Notes: a model not told the origin generated them from the sequence alone. Shown: positions 1-10,278, counted from the stretch's first letter. The stretch: DNA of 64,000 nt from Paragorgia papillata (GCA_035771165.1 JAWNZC010000348.1:3804501-3868500), one strand, 5' to 3'. A program made the numbers and translations.

Positions 1-15
1 AAATCACCACATTAC

Positions 16-600
16 TTACTGTATACTTTCAACAGAAACCAATACACATTTTCCAAATGGATGTGGTATACCATATGAATCTCTTGAGTGAGAATCAAAA
101 ATTTTAAAGTTCCCTTCAGAGGTCTTTAAAATTGCAACTGTGTTGCAATGAATAGTCAGCAGGCAATGTTGATAACTTAACTGAGAATTGAAAAACAGAT
201 GATTCAGAGCATTTTCCAAAGAATAATATGGTGGATTGTTAGTTGCCATAAATAAATCCCCAGCAAATGGGTCACTGTATTGCAAATAACACATTTTATT
301 AGAAACTGCAACCTTGTCTGGCACATCAGTTAAAAGCAAAAACGTTTTATTAACAGAATTACTTATACAAGTATAAAGGCTGTTTCCAGCACACAATATG
401 TCATTCAAGCATGATGAATCCCATGCACTGATATTCGTTATTTGAGTATGTATTACTGCAGTCAAAGACATGGCTACACATTGTTTACCAGCATTTTGTC
501 TAAACTTCTTTGCATTATCTTTGGCTAAAATCAGCACATATTGTTTTAGTTGGGTCGACCACATCATATACTGTGGGACCAGGATTTTCTTCGACATCAT
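16..600 (-). pseudogene. Mobile-element ORF fragment: herpes-tegument-type cysteine protease domain
   Basis: A 194-codon open stretch continues toward the left window edge. It has the layout of the papain-like deubiquitinase family typified by herpesvirus large tegument proteins (peptidase C76-like). There is a catalytic-Cys block GKQCVAMSL about 40 residues in, a central region with LLTDVP and a YSDPFAGDL block, then CLLTIHCNTVAIL, and finally a catalytic His/Asp block FKIFDSHSRD. Related domains are known to me from repetitive transposon-like genes in cnidarians and other marine invertebrates; the exact element class (Helitron/Helentron-like or another large element) cannot be told from this piece. 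The first about 25 codons of this frame are probably not the native N terminus, because the conserved lead-in (VDPTKTICADFSQ) lies in another frame and is separated by a one-base frameshift near 515-520. So this is a broken copy, probably not a host gene. Confidence 0.72.
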
Positions 601-601
601 T
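575..601 (-). other. 2A-type ribosome-skipping motif (NDVEENPGP)
   Basis: The minus strand encodes N-D-V-E-E-N-P-G-P, an exact match to the D(V/I)ExNPGP consensus of 2A peptides, where the ribosome skips the Gly-Pro bond. It is preceded by a hydrophobic run (VFVPLLLRMA), the usual upstream context, and followed in the same frame by TVYDVVDPTKTICADF, which leads toward the protease domain. 2A-like sequences are known in picornaviruses and in some non-LTR retrotransposons and NLR-like genes of marine invertebrates. Activity is inferred from the motif only. Confidence 0.8.
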
Positions 602-1036
602 TGCCATTCTCAACAACAATGGAACAAACACATTGTAGCATGACATTTGAGTAAACGATACTACCACTTGATTCAAGCTTTTACATGTATATTGTTCTGC
701 CAACCTTTTTGTTGGCAAATAAAATAGACCCAGATAAAATATTCGTATCAGTATTATTTATAATACCATAGCGGCTATTACTAGCTGAAGTAACATTATT
801 AAACATTGTAAGCTTACAACACAAATGTCACCTTCGAGTCGAGTTGTATACTCTTTGACCTTTACATTATTGTGTGCACCAATTCGGGCACGATATTGCT
901 CAATTGTTACTCCCACACACACGCAGATAGCACGACGGGCATAAATGATGCTGAAAACGCTCATGTTAAACGTGCCTTCATTCAACTTCTCAGGTTTTAC
1001 TTCAGTTATTCTCAAATTTTGCACCATAACAGACAT
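602..1036 (-). pseudogene. Leader segment upstream of the 2A motif, broken
   Basis: On the minus strand, 1036-758 reads MSVMVQNLRITEV..., followed by CVCVGVTIEQYRARIGAHNN and a hydrophobic tail ending in a stop near 758. A second frame (718-602) then runs into the 2A motif. I recall the CVCVGVTxEQYRARIG type of leader from repeated transposon genes of cnidarians. The frame change between 758 and 718 and the palindromic element abutting at about 1005-1034 show that the copy is not intact. The first about 35 residues belong to the edge of the neighbouring palindromic element rather than to the leader proper. Confidence 0.5.
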
Positions 1037-1922
1037 CCATAATCCTTCAAATCGTATGTTTTTTGTTTTTCCATTTTTTGTATTTTTCGCGGGAAAGTGA
1101 CGTCACATTTTTGGCGCGAAAATTTTGTTTTAATATTTTTGCATATTTGATAACTGTTTCAAAAAAAGCATCTTATGTGAGCTCTAAAACCGAAGCAAAA
1201 ATTGAAATATCTTCATTCAATAAAAAATTATAACGTTTTGAAATTTGAATTTTCAGCCATTTTGAGCTATTTTTAGAAGATGGCGAAAATTCAAATTTCA
1301 AAACGTTATAACATTTTATTGAATAAAGATATTTCAATTTGTTTTTGGTTTTAGAGTCCACATAACATACTGTTTTTCAGGCAGTCATCAAACTTGCAAA
1401 AATATTGAAACAAAATTTTTGCGCCTGCACGACGGGCATAAATGATGCTGAAAACGCTCATGTTAAACGTGCCTTCATTCAACTTCTCAGGTTTTACTTC
1501 AGTTATTCTCAAATTTTGCACCATAACAGACATCCATAATCCTTCAAATCGTATGTTTTTTGTTTTTCCATTTTTTGTATTTTTCGCGGGAAAGTGACGT
1601 CACATGTTTGGCGCGAAAATGTTGTTTTACTATTTTTGCATATTTGATGACTGCTTCAAAAAAAGCATCTTATGTGAGCTCTAAAACCGAAGCAAAAATT
1701 GAAATATCTTCATTCAATAAAAAATTATAACGTTTTGAATTTTGAATTTTCAGCAACTTTGAGCTATTTTTAGAAAATGGCGAAAATTCAAATTTCAAAA
1801 CGTTATAACATTTTATTGAATAAAGATATTTCAATTTCTTTTCGGTTTTCGAGTCCACATAACATGCTGTTTTTGAGGCAGTCATCAAACATGCAAAAAT
1901 ATTTAAAAAAAATTTTCGCGCC
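931..1922. repeat. Tandem duplication of a ~497 bp segment
   Basis: The segment starting CACGACGGGC at 931 recurs at 1428, and the GCGCC at 1421-1425 recurs at 1918-1922, a constant offset of 497 bp. Each unit contains the end of the leader ORF plus most of a palindromic element. The second unit continues into the missing right arm of the palindrome; the first is cut at about 1425. Confidence 0.85.
1008..1425. mobile_element. Same palindromic element, truncated copy
   Basis: Near-identical to 1505-1922 but lacks the right terminal arm; it ends at a duplication junction where leader-ORF sequence restarts. Confidence 0.7.
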
Positions 1923-2020
1923 AAATATGTGACGTCATTTTCCCGCGAAAAATACAAAAAATGGAAAAACAAAAAACATACGATTTGAAGGATTATGGAT
2001 GTCTGTTATGGTGCTAAATT
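1505..2020. mobile_element. Palindromic MITE-like element, complete copy
   Basis: Left arm (..TTTTGCACCATAACAGACAT, then CATAATCCTTCAAATCG, ..TTTTCGCGGGAAAGTGACG) is mirrored at 1880-2020 (..TGACGTCATTTTCCCGCG, ..CGATTTGAAGGATTATGG, ATGTCTGTTATGGTGC). The arms are long enough that almost the whole element can fold back. No coding capacity. A truncated copy lies at about 1008-1425. Confidence 0.75.
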
Positions 2021-2028
2021 TGATAACT

Positions 2029-2756
2029 TACACGCAACCTACACGCGCAACTCAACTTACACGCACAACTCAACTTACACGCACAACTCAACTTACACGC
2101 AACCTACACGCGCAACTCAACTTACACGCAACTTACACGCACAACTCAACTTATACGCACAACTCAACTTACACGCAACTTACACGCACAACTCAACTTA
2201 CACGCAACTTACACGCACAACTCAACTTACACGCAACTTACACGCACAACTCAACTCAACTTACACGCACAACTCAACTCAACTCAACTTACACGCACAA
2301 CTCAAATTACACTCAACTTACACTCACAACTCAACTTACACTCAACTTACACGCACAACTCAACTTACACTCAACTTACACGCACATCTCAACTTACACG
2401 CACAACTCAACTTACACTCAACTTACACGCACAACTCAACTTGCACTCAACTTATACCCACAACTCAACTTACACTCAACCTACACGCGCAACTCAACTT
2501 ACACGCAACCTACACGCGCAACTCAACTTACACGCAACTTACACGCGCAACTCAACTTACACGCACAACTCAACTTACACGCAACTTACACGCACAACTC
2601 AACTAACACGCAACTTACACGCACAACTCAATTTACACGCAACTTACACGCAACTTACACGCACAACTCAACTTACACGCAACTTACACGCAACTTACAC
2701 GCACAACTCAACTTACACGCAACTTACACGCACAACTCAACTTACACGCGCAACAG
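2029..2756. repeat. Minisatellite of (CAACTTACACGCA)/(CAACTCAACTTACACGCA) units
   Basis: About 730 bp made of short units mixing CAACTTACACGCA and CACAACT. The array is free of stops in several plus-strand frames, giving pseudo-proteins rich in Thr, Tyr, His, Asn and Ser; I do not regard these as genes. The array starts immediately after the right arm of the palindromic element. Confidence 0.9.
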
Positions 2757-2992
2757 CAATGTATCTACTACCGCATGCGCAGTAGATACAAAGATGTAAC
2801 ACGTGCCCCTTCGATTAAGTGTCATCCTTCGAATAAACGCTCACTCTTTATCCATGATCTGAAATAAGCGTCCGGGTGCTTATTTAGGAAATATATTACG
2901 ACACTTGTTAGCCTTTGTCAATTTTTTTTTGCTTATTTTTGATTTTTTACAACATACCATACATATATGACTTACATGCAGTGATTATTATT

Positions 2993-3955
2993 TTATGGCA
3001 AGACTCTGTTCCTAGGACCAGGTCCATGTTTTTCTTTCTGCCTTTCACCAAATTTAAATCGAAAACGTTTGTCCATAGTCAGGTAGACAAGAGGGGTGCT
3101 TGCAGCGCTGGCGTAAGCTCCAACAAGACTTCCAAAATAATAACAAGAATGAAACGAAACCCCATTGACTGCCGTCAACCCTGCCACAATACCAAATGGA
3201 ACCCAACAAACAGTGTAGCATATCACCATGGCTAATGCTTGTTTCTTCTGGTTGACCACTTTAACTGTTCTTGTCACACCAAGAACTTGTTCAGTTTCTT
3301 GACGATGTTGCTTTAGTTTTGAAAATATTGCAAATAAATAATGTTTTATTACCTGCGCATGAACCGTAATCCAAACTGTTATCACGGCTATCAGGAAAAA
3401 GAATCCGGCAATGTCTATAGGACTTAGAGTTTTTTTGCTATCGTTACAGATACTATTGCCCTGATAAGCTGTAACAAAGAAAAATGATTCTGCACATGAA
3501 ACGAGTATTAATGCCATTGCCCATCCGACGACAACAATCTTCGCTGATCTTCCAAAGCTAAGTTTTCTTTGCCCTGGAAACTTGGTCACGTTTTCATATC
3601 GGTCAAAACATAAGGCAGCCATAGAGGTAAGGTTTATGAATAGAGATGTAAAATTGACATGGTGGAACACAATACAATAGTCTTGAACTAAAGGAAACGT
3701 TCTCCCACGACTGAGTATTTCTTCTAATAAACTTCCAAATAGGGAGAAAAAATTGACCACCGTTATATTCAGTAAGAACAATTTGTCGTTTCGCTTGCCT
3801 GTACCCAATTTCTTCACAACAAAATATAATACTAATGAATTACTGACTACACCAACACCGAACACAATCCAGCCAACGATAGCTATTAAGGTTGCTGCGT
3901 CACACTGGCCAGAATATTGACTACCATTAGTTGTGTTGTTTGCGAGCATTGTCAC
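2993..3955 (-). CDS. Rhodopsin-class (class A) G-protein-coupled receptor, intronless
   Basis: This 320-residue protein has seven hydrophobic segments in class A order and should act at the plasma membrane; the ligand is unknown. The short N terminus has N-glycosylation sequons (NNTT, NGS). TM1 carries the SNSLVLY asparagine motif and TM2 has LLNITVVN. TM3 starts at a Cys (DYC) that can pair with the ECL2 Cys (SIC) and ends in DRY (CFDRYENV). TM4 has its Trp (VVGWAM), TM6 has CWVPF, and TM7 ends STPLVYLTMDKRFRF, so the usual NPxxY is TPxxY. Length and single-exon structure fit many cnidarian orphan receptors. The start is the only ATG placed before TM1 with a suitable extracellular segment. 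A possible acceptor (AACGCAG) just upstream suggests a 5' UTR intron. It might be aminergic- or melatonin-like; I would not assign a subfamily. Confidence 0.88.
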   Translation of the reverse strand: MTMLANNTTNGSQYSGQCDAATLIAIVGWIVFGVGVVSNSLVLYFVVKKLGTGKRNDKLFLLNITVVNFFSLFGSLLEEILSRGRTFPLVQDYCIVFHHVNFTSLFINLTSMAALCFDRYENVTKFPGQRKLSFGRSAKIVVVGWAMALILVSCAESFFFVTAYQGNSICNDSKKTLSPIDIAGFFFLIAVITVWITVHAQVIKHYLFAIFSKLKQHRQETEQVLGVTRTVKVVNQKKQALAMVICYTVCWVPFGIVAGLTAVNGVSFHSCYYFGSLVGAYASAASTPLVYLTMDKRFRFKFGERQKEKHGPGPRNRVLP

Positions 3956-4074
3956 CCAGTTTCCTATTCCTGCGTTGTGCGAAAGTTACCTTAAAAAGAA
4001 AAGCATGGGAATTATTTACATAAAAATATTTCAGTGTACTATGATTTAAATAAACAACTTGAGCAGAAAAAACC

Positions 4075-4183
4075 CAACAAACAAACAAACAAACAAACAA
4101 ACAAACAAACAAACAAACAAACAAACAAACAAACAAACAAACAAACAAACAAACAAACAAACAAACAAACAAACAAACAAAAA
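4075..4183. repeat. (CAAA)n microsatellite
   Basis: About 26 uninterrupted CAAA units lie about 120 bp upstream of the GPCR start codon. Open frames through it (poly-CLFV or NKQT) are artefacts. Confidence 0.97.
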
Positions 4184-4825
4184 AACATTACAAACTTCAA
4201 GCTATAAAAAGAATACGACACTTGTTATAGTCTTTTTTTTGGATCTAAAAATAATTTAGGAACACAATAAAAAATGAATATAAAATTTTAATAAAACAAA
4301 CACTTTCCCAAATGAACTTTTGTTTTTTGCCTGGTTTTTGTGCAATATATGACCGAATCAATGCAAAAATGCAAATCCCCTTTCCTTCATTCTATTGTAA
4401 CTCTTCTTTTTATTCGTTATCCCTAATGGCTAAATATTTAAACTCCAATGCGGTTAACTTGAAAATGTTTATTTTTAACCCACATTATTATAGAGGATTC
4501 CAAATTTCAAACAGCAGTTTTTAAACATCTGGAATTTATTATTTATCTGTTTCATACATTTGCCAAGCAAGTTTTATGATTGTAGCGTTTTTGAGACAAT
4601 GCGGGATACTAGTAACAATTCACTATTTCATCTTTCAGATTTCTCGGTCTTCTACTAAACAACTATCATTTTTTTTCTTAATTTTTATTTCATATAGTCT
4701 TAATTTATAAAATAGTTTGCGTCTTACGTACGCTGCAGTGATTTGTCAATTACCGTGTTTATACCAGCTGGCTACGCAAACACGGTTGTGACGTCACGGA
4801 ACATTTCTTAGTCTTATTTCATAAA
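4184..4825. other. Intergenic, AT-rich, no gene seen
   Basis: No open frame with family resemblance on either strand. Contains a TGACGTCA site near 4788 and AT-rich filler. Confidence 0.5.
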
Positions 4826-4966
4826 AGAAATAGAAAATGGATGCCCGTATGAGTTGGGAGAATTCGAAAGTTAATATATATATATCTATACTTTCGAATT
4901 TTCTCAAATCACTCTCGTGTTTGCATCCGGCTATATAAATACGGGCGGCCATTTTCTATTTTTTTA
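4826..4966. mobile_element. Short palindromic MITE
   Basis: The left arm AAATAGAAAATGGATGCCCG is mirrored as CGGGCGGCCATTTTCTATTT on the right. The centre has a nested hairpin (CGAAAGT..ATATATAT..ACTTTCG). Confidence 0.65.
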
Positions 4967-5638
4967 ATTAATTCCCGGTATGACAGCTATATATACACGC
5001 GGCGCCAAATCGATTGACCAATGTTACCCTTTCACTAATATGATATGATTGATGAGTGAAAATCTACCATAATAACTGTACCTTTTCTTTCTACTGTGAT
5101 GTTCTGTATCTGATATTAAAGGCCGACGAGACTTGCAAATCTTCTTCTGCTGTTAATTAATGCTATACATTCGACTTGCGGTATAGACAGAGCTTAACAT
5201 TTAACGAAAGTCATCATACAAACTTCATGCTGAAAATACTATATTCTAACGTACATTATGCTACATTAAGTATAGAATTCGCAATTTTTTCAGTGCCGTT
5301 TTATATCTGTTGTTATTTCTGAGAGTAAATTTACTAAAGTTATACATTAGGTGCAAAATGTTTAAATATATGTTCTCTAAATGTTTAAGATCGCGCTGAA
5401 CTAAAATATTAGGATATAGGTAAGAAAGTGATATATATATTTCTAAAATTCATTAATAATTCATGAGGAAAACACAAAGAAAAATCATGAGCGTATCGGA
5501 TCTATATATGTGATATAGACTCGCTCTAAGTTTCTCGCTGGTTTTTAACGGCTGAGATAAGCTTAATTTTCAAAATTACTTCGCCAAGGAACGTATGAAG
5601 TGATTCTTTTTAGAAGCTATTTAAAAACCTTGCAGTAC

Positions 5639-5698
5639 GGGCTTTATCGGCTCTAAAACACTCGGCTATCGCCTCGTGTTTTATATCCGACAAAGCCC
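5639..5698. repeat. Imperfect hairpin
   Basis: GGGCTTTATCGG and CCGACAAAGCCC flank AAAACACTCGG/CCTCGTGTTTT. A related CACGAGGCGATAG..AAAACACG hairpin lies near 41,938-41,995, so this is a dispersed inverted repeat. Confidence 0.55.
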
Positions 5699-7950
5699 TC
5701 CTGCGCGGTTTATAAATATTACTTATATATATATATATATATATATATAGCTAAATCAATTAAGGTTGACATTCTCGACCAATAAGGTGGCGCCTAATAA
5801 TTTAAGAGAGCCTTTCGCCACTAAAGCTTGTCTTTTTCTCAAGAATTTTGGACGTTTCCTAATATTTCGAGCTTTATTCTTTGGAGAAAGTGTAGAATGA
5901 GTGGTGGACAATTATTAAAGAGTAAAATTTGGTATTTGTCTGTTTTTATGGTCCAAAACGCTTGACCTCATACATATCAGGCCTGCATACAGAATGTACT
6001 TAACTTTCTTAAAGATCTGCTATATCTGTATAAATGCAGAACTGATATGTATAGATATTTTATATTACATTGTGTTCCATGAGAGTAGTATGATTATTAA
6101 AATTGATGTGTGGAATATCATTTGTAGTTTGTTGGTCATTGTTATTGTGAATAATATATTGTTGTTGTAGTATTTTTTGTTTAGTATTGCTAATTTGTTA
6201 TAACTTGTTGTTCGTATTATTTCTCAGTATACAATATATATTATTCCTTTTGCCCCCAGTGGTCAGTGCTCCCATTTCAACTTCAGGAGTCAGTGATGTG
6301 GGTAGCAACTGCCTTGTTTCAGGGCAGAGCTTCAATACGACCCTTGAGGCACATGTCTTCTGATAAAGAGCTTTTTTGTTGCAAAAGGGGGACTCTAACC
6401 AAGTGGGGGAGGGGGGTGGCATGTGCCCCTGTGTCCACCCCATGGTCTGTACTCTGTATGTACACCCATGAAGTAAATACGATAGTTAGGCATTGGCTGT
6501 ACAGTCAACTCTTAAGACATGAAAGGGTTAATAATTCCATCTCACATCCTATCTTTTACAGGAAGTGAAGAGATAGTGAGATACAGCACAGATGTCAGTG
6601 TTGGAGTCATAGTCACTGGCAGGGGGGGCCAGGGGTCCATGGCCCCCCCCAGTGAAGATTTTTTAGGGGGCGCCAAAGCTTAAAGGGGGTGCCAAAATTG
6701 CCCCAAAGGACACGTTAGCCAGAATTTTATCAGAATCTGATAAGCCAAAAAGAGAAACAAGAGTTTGAGATTGTGGAGAAGCTTGTCAGCTTGGAGACAA
6801 TGCACTGTCTTTTATCGAGATCTCAGTGCATGTGGAAAAATTTGCAGTTCACAGTAACACAACACCTCGCACCCTTCAACACCTTTCCGAATTCCGTCGT
6901 TCTGACAAGCTGACAAGACTTCCGAATTCCGATACACCAGATTTTTTGGAAATACAGTATACGGTATATTATATTGTGTAGAAACTGACAATAATAATTT
7001 CAACACAAAATTCCATTTTCTGTCTGCAAAATTGAACGAAAATGTCAAAAGTTAATGACCTGTCCATGCACTAGGTGTTCAACAGATTTTTCGTCTATTG
7101 ATAGCTTGAAAATAGATTATGTAGTTTGTCGGTTTTTGCGATAATTTCACGCTGAAAAGACTGGAAAAAGCTATTTTAGACGTTCAAATTTTGAATTTTT
7201 TTTCTCCCAGATCCCCCTACTAGCCCACATGTCGGAGACCTTAGCCCCTATGTTGGGAATTCCTGGCACCACCACTGAACCATGAGGGGGGTGCCAAATT
7301 CACTGTTGGCCTCCCCTGATGAACAAAGGCCAGCACGCCACTGTTTGGAGTAATTTACTTTGGTGGTGTTCAGACTGAGTGCCCATGCCCAGTGCCCAGG
7401 CATGAGCACGCACCAATCTGAACAGGATTTTTACAATGATAAATTGATGGATTCTCTTTTACCAACTAACATTCAAATAATATGTAGTTTGAAGTTTTGC
7501 ATGTTGTCATGTTGTATAATTACATACAGTAAGGCAATACATAATAATTGTGGACATAAATAATAAAATTTTAACACAGAGGTATTATCTTGCATAGTAT
7601 TATACAATCCAAATGCTGGGTCTCAAAGCCCAATTAAATGCTTGGGTATTATTCACGAATCATTCCTTTGCCTTTGAGTGCTATACTGCATGTACATACT
7701 GATAAACAGTGAACTATGTCTAAGACAGACACCCTTGGGCTGGACATTGTCTGTCTTATAGTTCATTCACATGTCTACCTCAATAATACAGTAACTTTTC
7801 TGATGCCCTCTCTAAATGTACAAAAGTCGATGTTTTCATGGCAGGGGGGTTGCTTCACTGCATTCCTCAGGTGCAAATGAATCGATTTTTACGGATTTTA
7901 AGCGTTAGGACCATGATGCTTTGCGTGACCTGTCCAACCTCCTCTGCTCC
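5699..7950. other. Intergenic desert with degenerate repeats
   Basis: Contains an (AT)n tract at 5725-5750 and a G/C-homopolymer-rich repeat near 6,615-6,700 (GGGGGGGCCAGGGGTCCATG, then GGGGGCGCCAAAGC) that resembles the 'ccggggacataccccctgg' type of repeat seen again near 21,400 and 31,860. Short open frames at 6266-6568 and 7360-7563 have no family resemblance. No gene supported. Confidence 0.5.
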
Positions 7951-8160
7951 TGGCCAAAGCCAAAAGGTAAAAGCCAAAAGGTCAAAGCCAAGCGCGATTA
8001 GTACGATGGGAATAACTATTTAAATAGCGAAGCACACATTTACTATATTTATAGGCCAAAATCATACAAATAAATCAAACTTGCCTCTCTGGGTATTATT
8101 AACGAGCATTTTCGTGCTTGGCTTTGACCTTTTGGCTTTAGCCTTTTGGCTTTGGCCAGG
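7951..8160. mobile_element. MITE with ~45 bp terminal inverted repeats
   Basis: CCTGGCCAAAGCCAAAAGGT..GTCAAAGCCAAGC at 7951-7993 is mirrored by GCTTGGCTTTGAC..TTTGGCTTTGGCCAGG at 8117-8160. About 120 bp of non-coding sequence lies between. Confidence 0.8.
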
Positions 8161-8204
8161 ACAACCTTAATTGATTTAGCTGTATATATATATATATATA
8201 TATA

Positions 8205-9183
8205 CGTGTGAGTTTTGGTTCACGAAATGTTAGAGAGTGCTCAATACCATATATAGATAGAGCAAAATACAAAGCATGAAGTATAGTTACCTTAAAGTCT
8301 TCGTTACCAGAGGTTTCACCCTAAACGGGATCATCAGGCGACTGAAAAATATCGGTTAGTGGGCTGCTTAAATGCGTTGGTTGGGGCGTGGGTGTGGGCG
8401 TCGAAACGTCCGGCGCATTCCTGTGGAGCGTGGGTGTGGGCGTCGAAACGTTGCGCGCATTCCTTTGATTGTTTAGGTTGTTGATCCGAAATCTGTTTTT
8501 GTGCCGACAGGTCGAAACTATTTCTGATCTTTTGTTTAGTAAAAATTGTTTGTCTACCTTCATGATGAAAAGTTTTTCGTCCAAACATAAATTGCATCTT
8601 TTTTATCCTCCCGTGTAAGAAATTGAGTGTTTTAGTATAGACCAGTTTATGTCGAAACTTTGGGTTTTTTCTTTTAGATTCCAAATGTATTTCGAAAGTT
8701 CCGTCTCGTTTGAATACTTTTTATTCTGGAAAGATTTAGTATGGTTACGATATCGCTCTTTAAATGTACTTGCTGTCATGCCAATGTATTGCTTAGTGAT
8801 GTTCGTGTTGCTTATGGAAATAGATGCCTTGTATACTATATTGTTTGTCATGCATTGCCCACGTAGGGGGCAATTGTCCTTAATCATGCAATTGCAACTG
8901 CTTGTAACTATGCTTAGTGGCTTGCTTTTCCTGATTGTGCGTGAATTATGTTTCGTGATAATAGACTTGACGTTGTTCATGCAACTATAGCTAATCTTGA
9001 CTGTGTTTCTGTTAAAAAGTTTGTGAAGCTTGTGTCCTGGTGGAAAGTGCTTGGCAATAAGGCTAAGAAAGTTGCGTCCTATGTTTGTTTTGACATTTTT
9101 GTTAAATGGAGGGTTAAACCAGATGATATTGCGGTGTCTATTTCTGCGTGTTTGCTGTGGTGCTTCTTGTGTGTAGTTTAGCT
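8205..9183 (-). pseudogene. Penelope-like element: RT tail, GIY-YIG nuclease and terminal region
   Basis: Reading the minus strand from 9183, an open frame begins RRNRHRNIIWFNPPFNKNV and continues through HKLFNRNTVKISYSCMNN, the typical end of a Penelope reverse transcriptase. Then follows the linker with CNC and CPLRGQC cysteines and the GIY-YIG endonuclease core (IVYKASI, QYIGMT, FKERYRNHTKSF, ELSKYIWNLK). The frame is lost near 8600. The conserved C-terminal block (LNKRSEIVSTCRHKNRF) resumes in another frame at 8584-8321, followed by a Pro/Thr-rich tail. Penelope elements use target-primed reverse transcription with the GIY-YIG nuclease. The upstream RT core is missing, replaced at about 9185 by an inverted copy of the element's own end, so this is a 5'-truncated, frameshifted insertion. 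Confidence 0.88.
8296..8344 (-). ncRNA. Hammerhead ribozyme of the Penelope-like element (minus copy)
   Basis: On the minus strand CTGATGA (8337-8331), a stem II that can form (TCCC/GGGT around GTTTA), GAAA (8317-8314), a short stem III with loop TCT, and the cleavage triplet GTA. Stem I is weak next to the cleavage site, so activity is less likely than in the plus copy. Hammerheads are an established feature of Penelope-like element ends. Confidence 0.65.
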
Positions 9184-9185
9184 CA

Positions 9186-9540
9186 TGGTGTGTGGTTTAG
9201 TTTTGGACGAAAAACTTTTCATCATGAAGGCAGACAAACAATTTTTACTAAACAAAAGATCAGAAATAGTTTCGACCTGTCGGCACAAAAACAGATTTCG
9301 GATCAACAACCTAAACAATCAAAGGAATACGCGCAACGTTTCGACGCCCACACCCACGCCCCAACCAACGCATTTAAGCAGCCCACTAACCGATATTTTT
9401 CAGTCGCCTGATGATCCCGTTTAGGGTGAAACCTCTGGTAGCCAAGACTTTAAGGTAAAACTATACTTCATACTTTGTATTTTGCTCTATCTATATATGG
9501 TATTGAGCACTCTCTAACATTTCGTGAACCAAAACTCACT
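9186..9540 (+). mobile_element. Inverted terminal copy of the same Penelope-like element
   Basis: Sequence from TTTTGGACGAAAAACTTTTC onward is a near-exact reverse complement of 8207-8584: the C-terminal block, Pro/Thr tail, hammerhead and terminal GTATTGAGCACTCTCTAAC. It lacks one internal about 30 bp repeat (one HTHAPQECAGRFDA unit) present in the minus copy. Penelope insertions often carry such an inverted or tandem partial copy at the 5' side. Confidence 0.85.
9401..9449 (+). ncRNA. Hammerhead ribozyme (plus copy), intact core
   Basis: Core CTGATGA at 9408-9414, stem II CCC/GGG with loop GTTTA (9415-9427), GAAA at 9428-9431, short stem III CC/GG with loop TCT, and GTA ending at 9440, the predicted cleavage point. 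Stem I: GC/GC beside the core and AGTC/GACT beyond a bulge. All core bases of the CUGANGA..GAAA consensus are present. Confidence 0.75.
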
Positions 9541-9893
9541 TATATATATATATATTTATAACATAGCTTTGATATAGCAACGTTTTTTATTGGCTTTCGT
9601 GCGTGCTCCATAACTTGATGGAGCACGGCAAAAAAGCGCGGGAAAAAGTTTCAAAACAAAACTGAGTTTTAAATTGAATTTTATGGCCTTTTATATTATC
9701 AAAATACCGAGTCATTTAATTTTATTGAGTAATAAAGAACAACGACCCAGAAGACATTAACTGGGTCTGGGTAACCGAGTTTAAACTGTCCTTTTGGTTG
9801 GATTTTAGTGAACAAAAAAGACTTGGCTAGGAAAGTAGAAAAACACAACAACCAAAACGATTCGCCGGCTTGTGAAAGGATTTAATGCTACGT
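9541..9893. other. Intergenic, no gene seen
   Basis: Starts with an (AT)n tract against the Penelope terminus and contains a short GTGCTCCATAAC/TGATGGAGCAC inverted repeat near 9603-9626 related to the next element. Confidence 0.45.
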
Positions 9894-9896
9894 TAT

Positions 9897-10086
9897 AAAA
9901 GAAATGGCTCATGGTTTAGTGTGCTCCATCGAGTTATGGATGCACTTGGGAAATTGGGAGAGCACTCAAAAATCTAGAGTTGGTCTCGGCTACGCCTCGA
10001 CCAACTCTTACGATTTTTTCGTGCTCTCCCAATTTCCCGCGTGCATCCATAACTCGATGGAGCACGCTAAACCATGAGCCATTTCT
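9897..10086. mobile_element. Palindromic MITE (arms ~85 bp)
   Basis: GAAATGGCTCATGGTTTAG..GTGCTCCATCGAGTTATGG on the left is mirrored by CCATAACTCGATGGAGCAC..CTAAACCATGAGCCATTTC on the right. The inner arms include GGGAAATTGGGAGAGCAC. Almost the whole element can form one hairpin; it is followed by (AT)n. Confidence 0.85.
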
Positions 10087-10162
10087 TAATTATATATATA
10101 TATATATATAAATATGTAAAATTTAAAACATTGGATAAGTAAAAACTATGTACATGTTAAAA

Positions 10163-10206
10163 AAGGCGGTGACTCAAGTTTCACGCTCGAAGCGATCATC
10201 AGACTA
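10163..10206 (-). ncRNA. Hammerhead ribozyme, left arm
   Basis: Minus strand: CTGATGA (10202-10196), stem II CGC/GCG with loop TTCGA, GAAA (10182-10179), minimal stem III AC/GT closed by TTGA, cleavage triplet GTC (10173-10171). The minimal stem III is the form described for Penelope-like hammerheads. Confidence 0.72.
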
Positions 10207-10234
10207 ACTTTACCATCTTTAACCACTTCATCTT

Positions 10235-10278
10235 TAGTCTGATGATCGCTTCGAGCGTGAAACTTGAGTCACCGCCTT
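10235..10278 (+). ncRNA. Hammerhead ribozyme, right arm
   Basis: Plus strand mirror of the left-arm ribozyme: CTGATGA 10239-10245, GAAA 10259-10262, C-TTGA-GTC ending at 10270. Transcription through both arms in one direction would give one ribozyme and one antisense copy. Confidence 0.72.

Noticed and set aside
1995..2799. Long plus-strand open frames rich in Thr, Tyr, His, Asn and Ser
   Set aside because: They are translations of a short tandem repeat, open in several frames at once, with no domain.
6266..6568. 100-codon plus-strand open frame
   Set aside because: No family resemblance and no supporting splice or start context.
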